Origin: JAHBWV01 sp964588385
GTDB lineage: Bacteria; Planctomycetota; Phycisphaerae; Phycisphaerales; UBA1924
Direction: 5' to 3'
NCBI GenBank assembly: GCA_964588385.1
Contig: CAZPPG010000010.1
Coordinates: forward strand, 1 to 64,000
DNA: 64,000 bases
Below the pieces are notes generated by a model. That model was not told the DNA's origin. It ran no database searches and worked only from the letters and a program-made list of their open reading frames with translations. Position numbers and translations under genes: made by a program. The stretch's first letter is position 1, and every line of letters starts with the position of its first letter. Shown piece by piece: positions 18,441-26,793 of this stretch.

Positions 18441-19197
18441 CAAGTGGAGCAAGATCAAGCACCGAAAGGCCGTCGTCGACAAGCGTCGCGGAAAGGTCTG
18501 GACCAAGTGCGCCCGGGCCATCATGTCCGCCGCCCGCCAGGGCGGGCCGGATCCCTCCGCAAACGTCACGCTCCGCTACGCCATCGACGAGGCACGCTAC
18601 GCCAACATGCCCCGCGACACGATCGAGCGCGCCATCCAGAAGGGAATCGGAGAGGTCGGCGCCGCCGACTGGGAACCCGTGCGCTACGAGGGCTACGGAC
18701 CGGGCGGCGTCGCGATCATCGCCGATGCCCTCACCAACAACCGGGCACGCACCGTGACCGACCTCCGGCTCATCTTCGAGAAGCACGGCGGAAACCTCGG
18801 CAACACCGGCTCCGTCGGGTACATGTTCGAGACCATGGGGCGCATCCTGGTCGAGCAGGGCGCACGCGAGGACGACGAGCTCTTCGAAGCCGCGCTGGAA
18901 GCCGGCGCCGACGATGTCCAGCCCCCGGAATCTGCGGACGATGACGAGGACCCGAGCGAGCGCGTCTGGACGATCCTCAGCAAGGCCGCCGCATTCCAAC
19001 TCGTAAAGGACGGGCTGGAACGAGCCAAGATGAAGATCGTCGAGGCCGAACTTGCGATGATCGCCTCAACCAGTATCACCGTGGGCGTGGACGCCGCACG
19101 CTCGCTCGTCAGGCTGATCGATGCGCTCGACGACAACGACGACGTGCAGAAGGTCTACCACAACGGCCTGATCCCCGACGAGGCGCTCGAGGCCTGA
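18427..19197 (+). CDS. yebC: YebC/PmpR-family transcription/translation regulator
   Basis: 256 residues, close to the family length of about 245. The N-terminus AGHNKWSKIKHRKAVVDKRRG is the family hallmark, with YEGYGPGGVAIIADALTNNR and GSVGYMFE further on. The family includes DNA-binding regulators and, more recently, ribosome-associated factors that relieve stalling. The ATG lies inside the end of the TPR gene and is preceded by GGAG. A small acidic insertion (PPESADDDEDPSE) sits near residues 165-177. Confidence 0.95.
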   Translation: MAGHNKWSKIKHRKAVVDKRRGKVWTKCARAIMSAARQGGPDPSANVTLRYAIDEARYANMPRDTIERAIQKGIGEVGAADWEPVRYEGYGPGGVAIIADALTNNRARTVTDLRLIFEKHGGNLGNTGSVGYMFETMGRILVEQGAREDDELFEAALEAGADDVQPPESADDDEDPSERVWTILSKAAAFQLVKDGLERAKMKIVEAELAMIASTSITVGVDAARSLVRLIDALDDNDDVQKVYHNGLIPDEALEA

Positions 19198-19222
19198 CGC
19201 GAGCGCCTCGCCTCCCGCCGGC

Positions 19223-20059
19223 TCACTCAAACCCGCGAAAGAAGCGATCCCACTTGATCCGAGGGAGAATCCTCCCCTGCGGCCGCTCCCATGAGAAGAC
19301 CACCGTCGGGCTGCGCCCAACAACCTGGTCCTCATCGATGTAACCGAAGTACCTGGAATCCTTGCTCTGATCGCGGCTGTCCCCGATCACCAGGACCTCT
19401 CCCTTCGGCACCTCGATCGGGCCGAAGTTCGCCGGCGTCCACGTCGGCTGGTTCCAGGGAGGCCCCGCGAAAAAACCGACCCGACCCTTCTGCTTCGGAT
19501 CGTTCGGGGACGTCACGATCGGATGCGACTTGCCGTCAATCGTCTCGCGTGCGAAGCGCATGATGCCGAAGCGACCGCCGTCGATCTGCTTCTGGATCTC
19601 CTCCTCCAATGGCCCGTACTCGGCCTCCACGCCGTTCACGATCAGTTTCGCGTTCCGGAACTCGATGATGTCGCCGCCGACACCCAGGATCCGCTTCACC
19701 AGACGCGTGCCGTCCTCCGGAGAATAGCAGATCACAATCTCGCCACGCGCCGGCGAATCCCATTTCGTGATCCAGCGGCACGGCTCGTCAGTCAATGGCA
19801 CACGCAGACCGTACGCCAGCTTGTTCACGAAGATCCGGTCGCCCGGCACGATCGTCGGCTCCATCGAGCCCGAGGGGACATCAAACCAGTCCACCAGCGA
19901 CGAACGCAGCGGCACCATCACCAGCAGCGCAAACGCGAACGCCTTGACCCACTCCATCAACTGCTGCAAGGGCGTCTTTTTCTGCTTGGGCGCCGCGTCG
20001 CCGCCCTCCCCATCGCCCCCACCGTCACCCTGATTGCCTTGCTTCTTGCGTCCGAACAT
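19223..20059 (-). CDS. lepB: Signal peptidase I
   Basis: 278 residues. A Gly/Asp-rich cytoplasmic head (1-27) leads into one membrane anchor (about 37-56). The catalytic serine is S65 in PSGSM and the general-base lysine K122 in RLVKRILG; later family boxes (GDSRDQSKDSRYFG) are also present. It cleaves signal peptides of exported proteins at the outer face of the inner membrane. About 60 residues between the Lys box and the GDSRD box look longer than in Escherichia coli-like enzymes. It is convergent with yebC and lies downstream of the LptD-like gene's stop by 180 nt. Confidence 0.95.
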   Translation of the reverse strand: MFGRKKQGNQGDGGGDGEGGDAAPKQKKTPLQQLMEWVKAFAFALLVMVPLRSSLVDWFDVPSGSMEPTIVPGDRIFVNKLAYGLRVPLTDEPCRWITKWDSPARGEIVICYSPEDGTRLVKRILGVGGDIIEFRNAKLIVNGVEAEYGPLEEEIQKQIDGGRFGIMRFARETIDGKSHPIVTSPNDPKQKGRVGFFAGPPWNQPTWTPANFGPIEVPKGEVLVIGDSRDQSKDSRYFGYIDEDQVVGRSPTVVFSWERPQGRILPRIKWDRFFRGFE

Positions 20060-20241
20060 GCATCGCTCCGGGATGTGTCCCTCTTGTATCGGTCCGGCGG
20101 GCCCCGGGTTCGTGCCGATTGGTCTTGTTCACCTCTCGGGCAGGATCATTGGAGGGGCGGACGCGCGAGGCCGCCCTAACGACTCAACCCGCAACATCAT
20201 CCGGAACGGAGAACGCTGGCCACCGCTTGAATGCGCCATAA

Positions 20242-23200
20242 TCAACGGACCACAGTCCGATTATCCAGATACCGGATATCGGCCGCTCCGACCGGCTGGA
20301 CCTGCAGCCCGCGTCCCTTCGTCCCCACCGGATACAGCGTGAGTCCGCCGCTGGTCTCCCCCGTGATGTTGTTGTACCCGATATTGCCCTGCAGAATGAG
20401 CGACTGCATCTCGCGGTACACGATGAGGGCGATATTCTGGAAGTCTCCCTCTTCCGTGTCATACGCGGCGTTCACGCCGATCGTGTACTTCTGCGTGACC
20501 TTCGCGATGACGCCCATGTTGATGAACGTCGTGTCCTCAACGTTGATGTACCGTGCCTCGATGTAGGACGACAGGTCCGGGTTGTGCTGCAGGAGCGCGC
20601 CGACGGATGTGCGTGCCGGCTGATTCAGCTCGAGGTCGTAGATCATGTTGCCGCCCAGCCCGACCGTCTCGGTCGTCTGCCACGTCGAGTCGACCTGGAA
20701 GAACTCGCCCGGCTGCGAATACTCCGGCCGGTAGTCGATGAACCGGCGAATGGGGCTCTTACGGTCGGCGTCGTCGGAGAAGACCCCGTACTCAAGGTCA
20801 AGCGTAAACACGTCCACGGTGCGCCAGCGTCCCGGGCCGCCGCGCTGCGTCTGCCACGTCTGATCAACCGCAACGCGTGCCGCGGTCCCGTTGGCCAGAT
20901 CCTCAACCGTCGAGTCATAGATCGGAAGGTTGAGCGACTCCACGTTGGTTCCCGAGGTCCAGACGGTGGCGCTGGGCTCGATGATGTGCCGGATTCGATG
21001 CAGATCGAATATCGTCGAATCAACCCCGTTGTTCACGCGCTGGAACGATGTCGCGGCCCGCGTGCCGACCGCGCCCCAGAATCGCGTCTCGTCGTCGTTA
21101 CCGGGAGAGAACTCGTCGAATGAGTCGTCATACATGGTCACGCGCCCGACCACAAACGGCTGGATATTCACGGCCCCCACCCGCAGCCGTGTGTCGATCT
21201 CGTGGCGGGAATCAAACCGCGTGACGTAATCCTCCGTGTACCCCTCGTCATTGAGCACGTCGGCAAACGACGCATCCGGATCGAACCCGAACGCCCGCTG
21301 AGACTTGGCGACCGTGCGATACCCAAGATCGGACCCGGTCGACTCGCTGAACTGCATGCCCAGTCGCCCCAGCCGGTACTCGGAGTGGTACGACAACAGC
21401 CCCGGCGCGATCACCGGCAGCAGATCGTCGGCCACGCGGACATACGCGACCTCCGGAAGCTTCGACACCGCATACCCCTGGCTCTGCGCCAGGTACTCGT
21501 TGGCGATGAAGTCATTCAGCGATCCCTTGGCCTGCACCGTGAGCAGCGAGTTCGGACCAAGCCGCCGCGCCGTCGCGCTCGTCGTGAACTCCCGCCGCGT
21601 CTCGCCAAGGCCCTCGAAATACCCATCGATGAAGGTCTCGTCCGAGATGAATGACCCCTCCATGATCACCGACCACGCCTCGCTGATCTGCCAGCGATGC
21701 TCGGCCAGAAGCATGCCGCGGCTCTCATGGTCAAAGTCCTTCTTGGACCCGCTCTTCAGCGTGTCCTCGCCCATGTCCGCGAACACAAAGTAGCCGTCCA
21801 GACGGCCTCGCGTCGTGGATGAGTCCCAGTCGATCGCCGTGCCCATCGCCGGCCCTCGATCAAAGTAGTGATCGAGCTGAATCTCCGCATCGACGCCGCT
21901 CGTCCGTTCCAGGCCCAGCAGGGCGTACGCGTCCCACGTTGTCTTGATCGCCGCGCCCGACCCGCCGCCGTCCAGTCGGAGATCCCGCAGCGGAATCGCC
22001 GAAGGGTCTCCCCGGAACCTCGGCCACCAGACAACCGGCACCGCCCCGATCCGCCCGGTGATGTTCTTGGCGTCGGCGTATGTCGATTCACCCTCGGGCG
22101 TCGCGCGACGGCTCATCGTAATCGACGACGTTCCGATCGAAAGCTGCGGATTCAGAAACGCGGTGTTCGCGGCTTTCGCGCTCGTCGCCGTCCACTGGTT
22201 CGCCGACTCCTGCTTCAACGCCTTGGCACGCACATACAGCGGCAGCGAACGCGCCGAGTCATACGTCCAGAACATCGCGTCAATCGTGAGAGCACGGTCG
22301 CTCTGGAAGTCGTAGTAAACCGAAGGGCCCCGGAACATGTAGCGGTCAGACCCCGAAGAGGACGGACGCTCGCCGATGACCTGAACCCCGCCCTCGACAT
22401 AGATCCCACGGACCGTGTCGGCCTCCACCGTCGCCAGTTGGGTCAAAGGACCCGGCTTCAGGAACGCGACACCTCGGTCCGCGCTGATCTGGATCGAACG
22501 CCCCGTGGCGCGCTCCGTATACTGCGCGATCAACGCCGAGGAGAAGACGATCACGTTCTCCTCCTCACCGCTCACGATCGTCACCTCCCCGGCCTGCCCC
22601 GTCGCGAACGTGATCAGTCCCTTTCCCGGAGCGATCGGCCCGGCGGATGTTGGCGCGTTCGGATCATCGGGCGCAAGCGCGCTCACGGCCTGGATCGCGT
22701 CCGCAATATCCGCATCGGAGAGCTGTGCGGAGCGTGTCGCCTGCGGCGTCGGGGTTGGACCGCTCGTGGGCTCAGCGCCCGGCGTCACGCCCGCGACGGC
22801 AGTCGGCGGCACGGTTGGTGCGGCCGGAGGCGATGTCGGTGTGACCGGGGGCGTGGCCGGGGGCAACGTCGGCGTGCCCGTCGCGACCTCGGTCGCCGGC
22901 CGCTCCCGGGGCGCAGGAGCCGGCGGCGGGATCGGCCTCGGAGGCGAGACGATCGCGATCAACTGATCCCGCAGCGTCGCCTCTCCCTCCGCAATGAGCG
23001 GCTCATCCGGTCGCAACCGCTCCACGCGGTCGCCCTTGAGCGAGATCTTTTCGGTCGTGATCACACCCCGCACGGGAAGCCGATCTGCCGAGATCGCAAA
23101 CGTCGCATCTGCCGACGGCGTGCTGACGCGATCAAAGTACACAAAGACCTGATAGGTCGACGCGGGCGTTACCGCATCCTCCGGGAGCTTCTGCACCCAG

Positions 23201-23586
23201 ACTGTCGCGCTCTTTGCATTGAACTCGTAAGTGCCCAGGGTGACGCGCACGTCGCCCTGCAGGTACATGCGTGTGACCGGGCCCACTCCCGGACCGAGCG
23301 CGGGGACATCGCCTGGCTCTGACCAGGTCCAGATCCGCTGGGCCGTGAACTCGACCGGCCCGCTGACGGCGGCGAGCGGGAGCCGGAGCCCAGCGAAGGA
23401 CCGGCCGCTGACGGATGAAGTGTTGATCGGGCCGGGTGCCTGGGCCCTGGCGAGGCCACACGAGCCGGGCGATGTGCCCAGACCGATCGCCATGCCGACC
23501 ACGAGCGGCAACGCGGGTGCGAGTCTGAGCAGGGATCGTGAACGAGGAGGCACGCCGACCCTCAACGCCTCCCGCCGTGGTCGCAT
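20242..23586 (-). CDS. LptD-like outer-membrane assembly protein (OstA/organic solvent tolerance)
   Basis: 1114 residues from ATG 23586; the start is uncertain because no clear ribosome site precedes it. After a long Arg-rich head and signal sequence (cleavage near LARAQA), residues about 60-220 form an OstA-type beta-jellyroll (GDVRVTLGTYEFNAKSATV, SLKGDRVERL). A Pro/Thr/Ala linker (about 220-295) follows, then a second beta region and a long beta-barrel of alternating aromatic strands (DRYMFRGPSVYYDF, YGVFSDDADRKSP, YTIGVNAAYDTEEG) ending near SGGLTLYPVG. LptD inserts lipopolysaccharide into the outer leaflet. Together with gmhA nearby this argues for a real outer membrane. The Pro/Thr linker is unusual for LptD. 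Could instead be a diverged relative without LPS function. Confidence 0.72.
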   Translation of the reverse strand: MRPRREALRVGVPPRSRSLLRLAPALPLVVGMAIGLGTSPGSCGLARAQAPGPINTSSVSGRSFAGLRLPLAAVSGPVEFTAQRIWTWSEPGDVPALGPGVGPVTRMYLQGDVRVTLGTYEFNAKSATVWVQKLPEDAVTPASTYQVFVYFDRVSTPSADATFAISADRLPVRGVITTEKISLKGDRVERLRPDEPLIAEGEATLRDQLIAIVSPPRPIPPPAPAPRERPATEVATGTPTLPPATPPVTPTSPPAAPTVPPTAVAGVTPGAEPTSGPTPTPQATRSAQLSDADIADAIQAVSALAPDDPNAPTSAGPIAPGKGLITFATGQAGEVTIVSGEEENVIVFSSALIAQYTERATGRSIQISADRGVAFLKPGPLTQLATVEADTVRGIYVEGGVQVIGERPSSSGSDRYMFRGPSVYYDFQSDRALTIDAMFWTYDSARSLPLYVRAKALKQESANQWTATSAKAANTAFLNPQLSIGTSSITMSRRATPEGESTYADAKNITGRIGAVPVVWWPRFRGDPSAIPLRDLRLDGGGSGAAIKTTWDAYALLGLERTSGVDAEIQLDHYFDRGPAMGTAIDWDSSTTRGRLDGYFVFADMGEDTLKSGSKKDFDHESRGMLLAEHRWQISEAWSVIMEGSFISDETFIDGYFEGLGETRREFTTSATARRLGPNSLLTVQAKGSLNDFIANEYLAQSQGYAVSKLPEVAYVRVADDLLPVIAPGLLSYHSEYRLGRLGMQFSESTGSDLGYRTVAKSQRAFGFDPDASFADVLNDEGYTEDYVTRFDSRHEIDTRLRVGAVNIQPFVVGRVTMYDDSFDEFSPGNDDETRFWGAVGTRAATSFQRVNNGVDSTIFDLHRIRHIIEPSATVWTSGTNVESLNLPIYDSTVEDLANGTAARVAVDQTWQTQRGGPGRWRTVDVFTLDLEYGVFSDDADRKSPIRRFIDYRPEYSQPGEFFQVDSTWQTTETVGLGGNMIYDLELNQPARTSVGALLQHNPDLSSYIEARYINVEDTTFINMGVIAKVTQKYTIGVNAAYDTEEGDFQNIALIVYREMQSLILQGNIGYNNITGETSGGLTLYPVGTKGRGLQVQPVGAADIRYLDNRTVVR

Positions 23587-23773
23587 CCGATGCGGTGCGG
23601 CGGGAGGTGCGGATGCTACGGCCCCGGGACGGGATTCACAACTGGAAGCACAGGAGCGAAGTTGGGGATGTGTAGGGGGAGCGAGGGCCAATGTCGAGCG
23701 GAACCGTCAATACTCGGACGGCCGGTCCCGGACCATTCGAACTCGACCGACTCGATTCGCTCGCCGTCCAGCC

Positions 23774-24634
23774 TCACTCGCCGGGAATATACGAGATCGC
23801 CCCATCCCACGGGCTGCTCGCCGAGGCGTACAGCCGCTTGGGGATCCGTCCGGCCAGGTACGACTGCCGGCCGCATTCGCACGCCTTGCGCATCGCATGT
23901 GCCATGATGATCGGGTCCTTGGCGTGCGCGATGGCCGTGTTGAGCAGCACGCCGTCGGCGCCGAGCTCCATGGCCCGTGCGACATCACTCGCGCTCCCCA
24001 CACCCGCATCCACGATCACCGGGTACGCCGGATCACCCTGCTTGAGCTTCTCAAGACAAAGCACGATGTTGTTCGGATTGAGTATCCCCTGGCCCGATCC
24101 GATCGGGGATCCAGCCGGCATCACGCTCGCCGCGCCGCACGCCTTCAGCCGCTCCGCGACGATCGGGTCGTCCGACGAGTACACGAGCACCTGAAATCCG
24201 TCCGCAACCAGTTCCTTGCACGCCTCGATCGTGCCCACCGGATCGGGCAACAGCGTCTTTCTATCCCCAAGCACCTCGAGCTTCACCCATGAGGCCCCGG
24301 GATTTCCCAGTTGCTCCAGCAGCTCGCGCCCCAGCCGCGAAACCCGCACCGCATCGTCTGCCGTGAAGCACCCCGCAGTGTTCGGCAGGATCGTGTACCG
24401 CGAAAGGTCCACGTGCTCCAGCAGGCTCTGCCCCTTGTCGTTGTAGAGCCGCTCGCGCCGCACCGCCACCGTGACAACATCGCACCCGGCGCAATCCAGA
24501 GCCGCGCTCATCTGAGCGAACGACGCGTACTTCCCCGTCCCCACAAACAGTCGCGAGTTGAACGTGCGGCCCGCGATCGTGAACGGCGAAAGGCCCGGCT
24601 CGGTCGTGGATTGGGCATCGGTCGCGTGCGCCAT
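23774..24634 (-). CDS. thiG: Thiazole synthase ThiG
   Basis: 286 residues in a TIM-barrel. Diagnostic segments are SRLFVGTGKY, ILPNTAGCFTA, the Schiff-base lysine in WVKLEVLGD, the phosphate-binding PAGSPIGSGQGI, and VIVDAGVGSASD / ADGVLLNTAIAHAKDP. It condenses deoxyxylulose phosphate, dehydroglycine and ThiS thiocarboxylate to the thiazole of thiamine. It lies 51 nt after thiS on the same strand, the usual pairing. No TPP riboswitch was seen in front of the pair. Confidence 0.96.
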   Translation of the reverse strand: MAHATDAQSTTEPGLSPFTIAGRTFNSRLFVGTGKYASFAQMSAALDCAGCDVVTVAVRRERLYNDKGQSLLEHVDLSRYTILPNTAGCFTADDAVRVSRLGRELLEQLGNPGASWVKLEVLGDRKTLLPDPVGTIEACKELVADGFQVLVYSSDDPIVAERLKACGAASVMPAGSPIGSGQGILNPNNIVLCLEKLKQGDPAYPVIVDAGVGSASDVARAMELGADGVLLNTAIAHAKDPIIMAHAMRKACECGRQSYLAGRIPKRLYASASSPWDGAISYIPGE

Positions 24635-24685
24635 GGGAACATCCCTCTCAACTCTCGAAAGTCCCGGGGCCGAAAGCCAGCTCGA

Positions 24686-24886
24686 TCACCCTCCACCCAC
24701 CAGCGTCACCAACTCAACCACGTCCCCATCCTTCAGCGCGTGCGTGGCGTGCGACCGCTTCGGCACGAGCGTCCGGTTCACCTCAGCGGCGCACGGCCGA
24801 TCCAGAAGCTGCAGCTCTCGCAGCAACGCCTCGAGGGTCGCCCCCTCGGGAAGGTCATGGCTCCGGTTGTTCACAGTCACTCGCAT
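24686..24886 (-). CDS. thiS: Sulfur carrier protein ThiS
   Basis: 66 residues, beta-grasp fold, beginning MRVTVNNRSHDLPEGATLEA and ending in VGGG; the terminal Gly-Gly is the residue activated by adenylation and converted to thiocarboxylate. It donates sulfur to ThiG. The frame is open 67 codons upstream, but the family starts at this methionine. First gene of the thiS-thiG unit and divergent from the lipoprotein gene at 25061. Confidence 0.93.
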   Translation of the reverse strand: MRVTVNNRSHDLPEGATLEALLRELQLLDRPCAAEVNRTLVPKRSHATHALKDGDVVELVTLVGGG

Positions 24887-24975
24887 GGGTTGGGGCCCGG
24901 ACAGAAAGACTTTCTCGAATCCGTGAATCGTAGGGGTGTCGAATCCCAACCAGAAACCGGCGCCCCGACCGATGG

Positions 24976-25004
24976 TTGGGACTTGCCCATTCATGGGGTA
25001 CATT
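24976..25004 (+). promoter_or_regulatory. Possible sigma-70 promoter for the 25061 lipoprotein gene
   Basis: TTGGGA (24976-24981) and TACATT (24999-25004) are exactly 17 bases apart in the intergenic region divergent from thiS; each hexamer matches four of six consensus bases. Transcription would begin near 25011, leaving a leader of about 50 nt. Confidence 0.4.
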
Positions 25005-25060
25005 ACCCGACGGGTGTCATCCGACGCCCGCCGGCAAGGGCGCATCGCGGGAGCCAGCAC

Positions 25061-26035
25061 ATGACCCACCCTAGAAACTGCTTCCACTCATTGCTCCTCC
25101 TGGGCGTGTTCGTCCTCGTCATGGGCGCCCTCACGGCGGGGGGCTGCCGCAAGAAAGCCGCCACCTACGACCAGTCCTCCGCCGAGGCCGTCCTCGCCTC
25201 CGCCAAGAGCATGGTGGCCAACGGCGACACCAAACGCCTCACCCAGTTGATCCAGGCCGACTCCACCGACATGCGGGCCCTTATGGACCGCGTGGGATAC
25301 CTGCTCGGAGATGTCCAGGACCTGGCCACGCAGCTCAACGCCAGCTTCCCGGATGAGATCGCCGAGATCAAACGCAAGGTCCAAGCCGGCGAGATGAACA
25401 CCTCCGGCAGCGCGCTCCTCTCCCAGATCACGGGCGGCCAGCGTCCCGGTGGACGCACAGCCGGCCGTCGCACAAATAACCGCCCCGCGCCCATCGAGAC
25501 CGATCCCGCGCGCGATCCGCGGACCGCCATCAACGACGCGATGCGCCAGATCCTTGCCGATCCCTTCGCGTGGCTCGGCGAGAACTCGCAGCGCCTCTCG
25601 GTTACGCCGATCAATGACGAGATGTCCGCGATGATGTGGGACCAGAAGCCGATCTTCCCGCCGGTCGGCATTGTGATCCAGAAGTCCGCGTACGACGACA
25701 AGTGGTACCTCGCGCCGCCCTTCCATCTGCCGCCTCTTAACCAACTGCTACCCAAGACGCCCGACGAGTACGCGATCTGGATCCAGTTGGTCGATGCGTT
25801 CCGCAACGTCATCATCGATCTCCGTAAGGACGTCGCCGCAGGCAAGATGCGCGATATCGAGGAGGTCTCAAGAGCCGCGGGAGAGCGGGCGTTCATCCCT
25901 GTCGCCTTCATCGGCATCGCGTACAGCAAGGCCATGGAGGAGCGCCGCGACGCGGAGCGGGCCGCGCGACGCGCCGGCAACGAGGCCAAAGCCGCGGAGT
26001 CGAGTGAAGTCGCCGCCCCCAAGACGGGCGGCTGA
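25061..26035 (+). CDS. Secreted lipoprotein of unknown function
   Basis: 324 residues. The signal sequence (LLLLGVFVLVMGALTAGGC) has a lipobox Cys near 29. The first part of the mature protein is helical with a repeated VLASAKSMVANGD-type pattern, and an Arg/Gly/Pro linker near 130-150 joins it to a second domain (about 160-290) with conserved-looking aromatic residues (DDKWYLAPPFHLPPLNQ). The C-terminus is a charged helix. No family was recognised; the SAEAVLASAKSMV start recalls small NTF2-like/DUF4878 proteins, which is weak. The ATG was chosen because it begins the signal peptide; the open frame extends far upstream antisense to thiS and thiG. Confidence 0.75.
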   Translation: MTHPRNCFHSLLLLGVFVLVMGALTAGGCRKKAATYDQSSAEAVLASAKSMVANGDTKRLTQLIQADSTDMRALMDRVGYLLGDVQDLATQLNASFPDEIAEIKRKVQAGEMNTSGSALLSQITGGQRPGGRTAGRRTNNRPAPIETDPARDPRTAINDAMRQILADPFAWLGENSQRLSVTPINDEMSAMMWDQKPIFPPVGIVIQKSAYDDKWYLAPPFHLPPLNQLLPKTPDEYAIWIQLVDAFRNVIIDLRKDVAAGKMRDIEEVSRAAGERAFIPVAFIGIAYSKAMEERRDAERAARRAGNEAKAAESSEVAAPKTGG

Positions 26036-26141
26036 CCGCACTTTGTCACGCTCCGGCGTTGCCTCATGCTGAAGGCAGCCTGAGTGCTTCATGATGACCG
26101 GCTCATCACGTCTCCGGCGTGCCCGGGGCTACCCTTCATCG

Positions 26142-26711
26142 ATGCTTGAATCGCTCAACAACGCACGCCTCCTCCTTGAGAGTTTCGCCACCGATCCTCT
26201 CAACTCCGAGGCCATCGACGCGATCGCAACCATGCTGGCCCATCGCTTCCGCGAGGGCTCCAAGGTGCTGATCTGCGGCAACGGCGGCTCGCTGGCCGAT
26301 GCCGTTCACTTCGCCGAGGAGCTCACCGGGCGCTTCCGGGCCGATCGCCCGCCGCTGCCGGCCATTGCCATCGCCGAGCCGGGGCACCTCACGTGCACCG
26401 CCAACGACTACGGCTTTGACCATGTGTTCAGCCGCGCGGTTGAGGCCCTGGGCAAGCCCGGCGATGTGCTGATTGTTCTGTCAACAAGCGGGAACTCGGC
26501 GAACATCATCAACGCCGCGGCCGAGGGACGGGCCTTGGGCATGCACACCGTGGCCCTTCTGGGCAAAGGGGGCGGCAAGCTGAACGGCGTGTGCGAGCTG
26601 CAGATCCTGGCACCGGGCGAGACGTCCGACCGTATCCAGGAGATTCACATGCTGGTGCTCCACATTCTGGTGGAGCTGGTCGAGGTGAAACTCGGCTACG
26701 TGATCGCGTGA
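26142..26711 (+). CDS. gmhA: Phosphoheptose isomerase (SIS domain)
   Basis: 189 residues in one SIS domain. ICGNGGSLADAVHFAEELTGRF and VLSTSGNSANII are the sugar-phosphate binding loops of GmhA, with the active-site Glu in HFAEELTGRF and the C-terminal His in the EIHMLVLHILVE helix. It converts sedoheptulose 7-phosphate to heptose 7-phosphate, the first step to the heptoses of lipopolysaccharide core or surface-layer glycans. The start at 26142 gives the family length; the upstream extension is not family-like. It lies 82 nt before the homogentisate dioxygenase gene but is functionally unrelated. Confidence 0.93.
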   Translation: MLESLNNARLLLESFATDPLNSEAIDAIATMLAHRFREGSKVLICGNGGSLADAVHFAEELTGRFRADRPPLPAIAIAEPGHLTCTANDYGFDHVFSRAVEALGKPGDVLIVLSTSGNSANIINAAAEGRALGMHTVALLGKGGGKLNGVCELQILAPGETSDRIQEIHMLVLHILVELVEVKLGYVIA

Positions 26712-26793
26712 CGCGCGAGGCCCGCAGCGAATAACATTCATCGTTGTCCGTTTCGCCGCCGATTCGTAGGGGACCCGTCCAGAGGAGAACGCC

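Noticed and set aside
21868..23322. 484-residue plus-strand frame inside the LptD-like gene
   Set aside because: Arg-rich shadow translation with no domain; the minus-strand reading has a signal peptide, OstA domain and barrel.
24887..25060. TPP riboswitch ahead of thiS-thiG
   Set aside because: None of the conserved CTGAGA/ACCTGAT-type elements was found on the minus strand.
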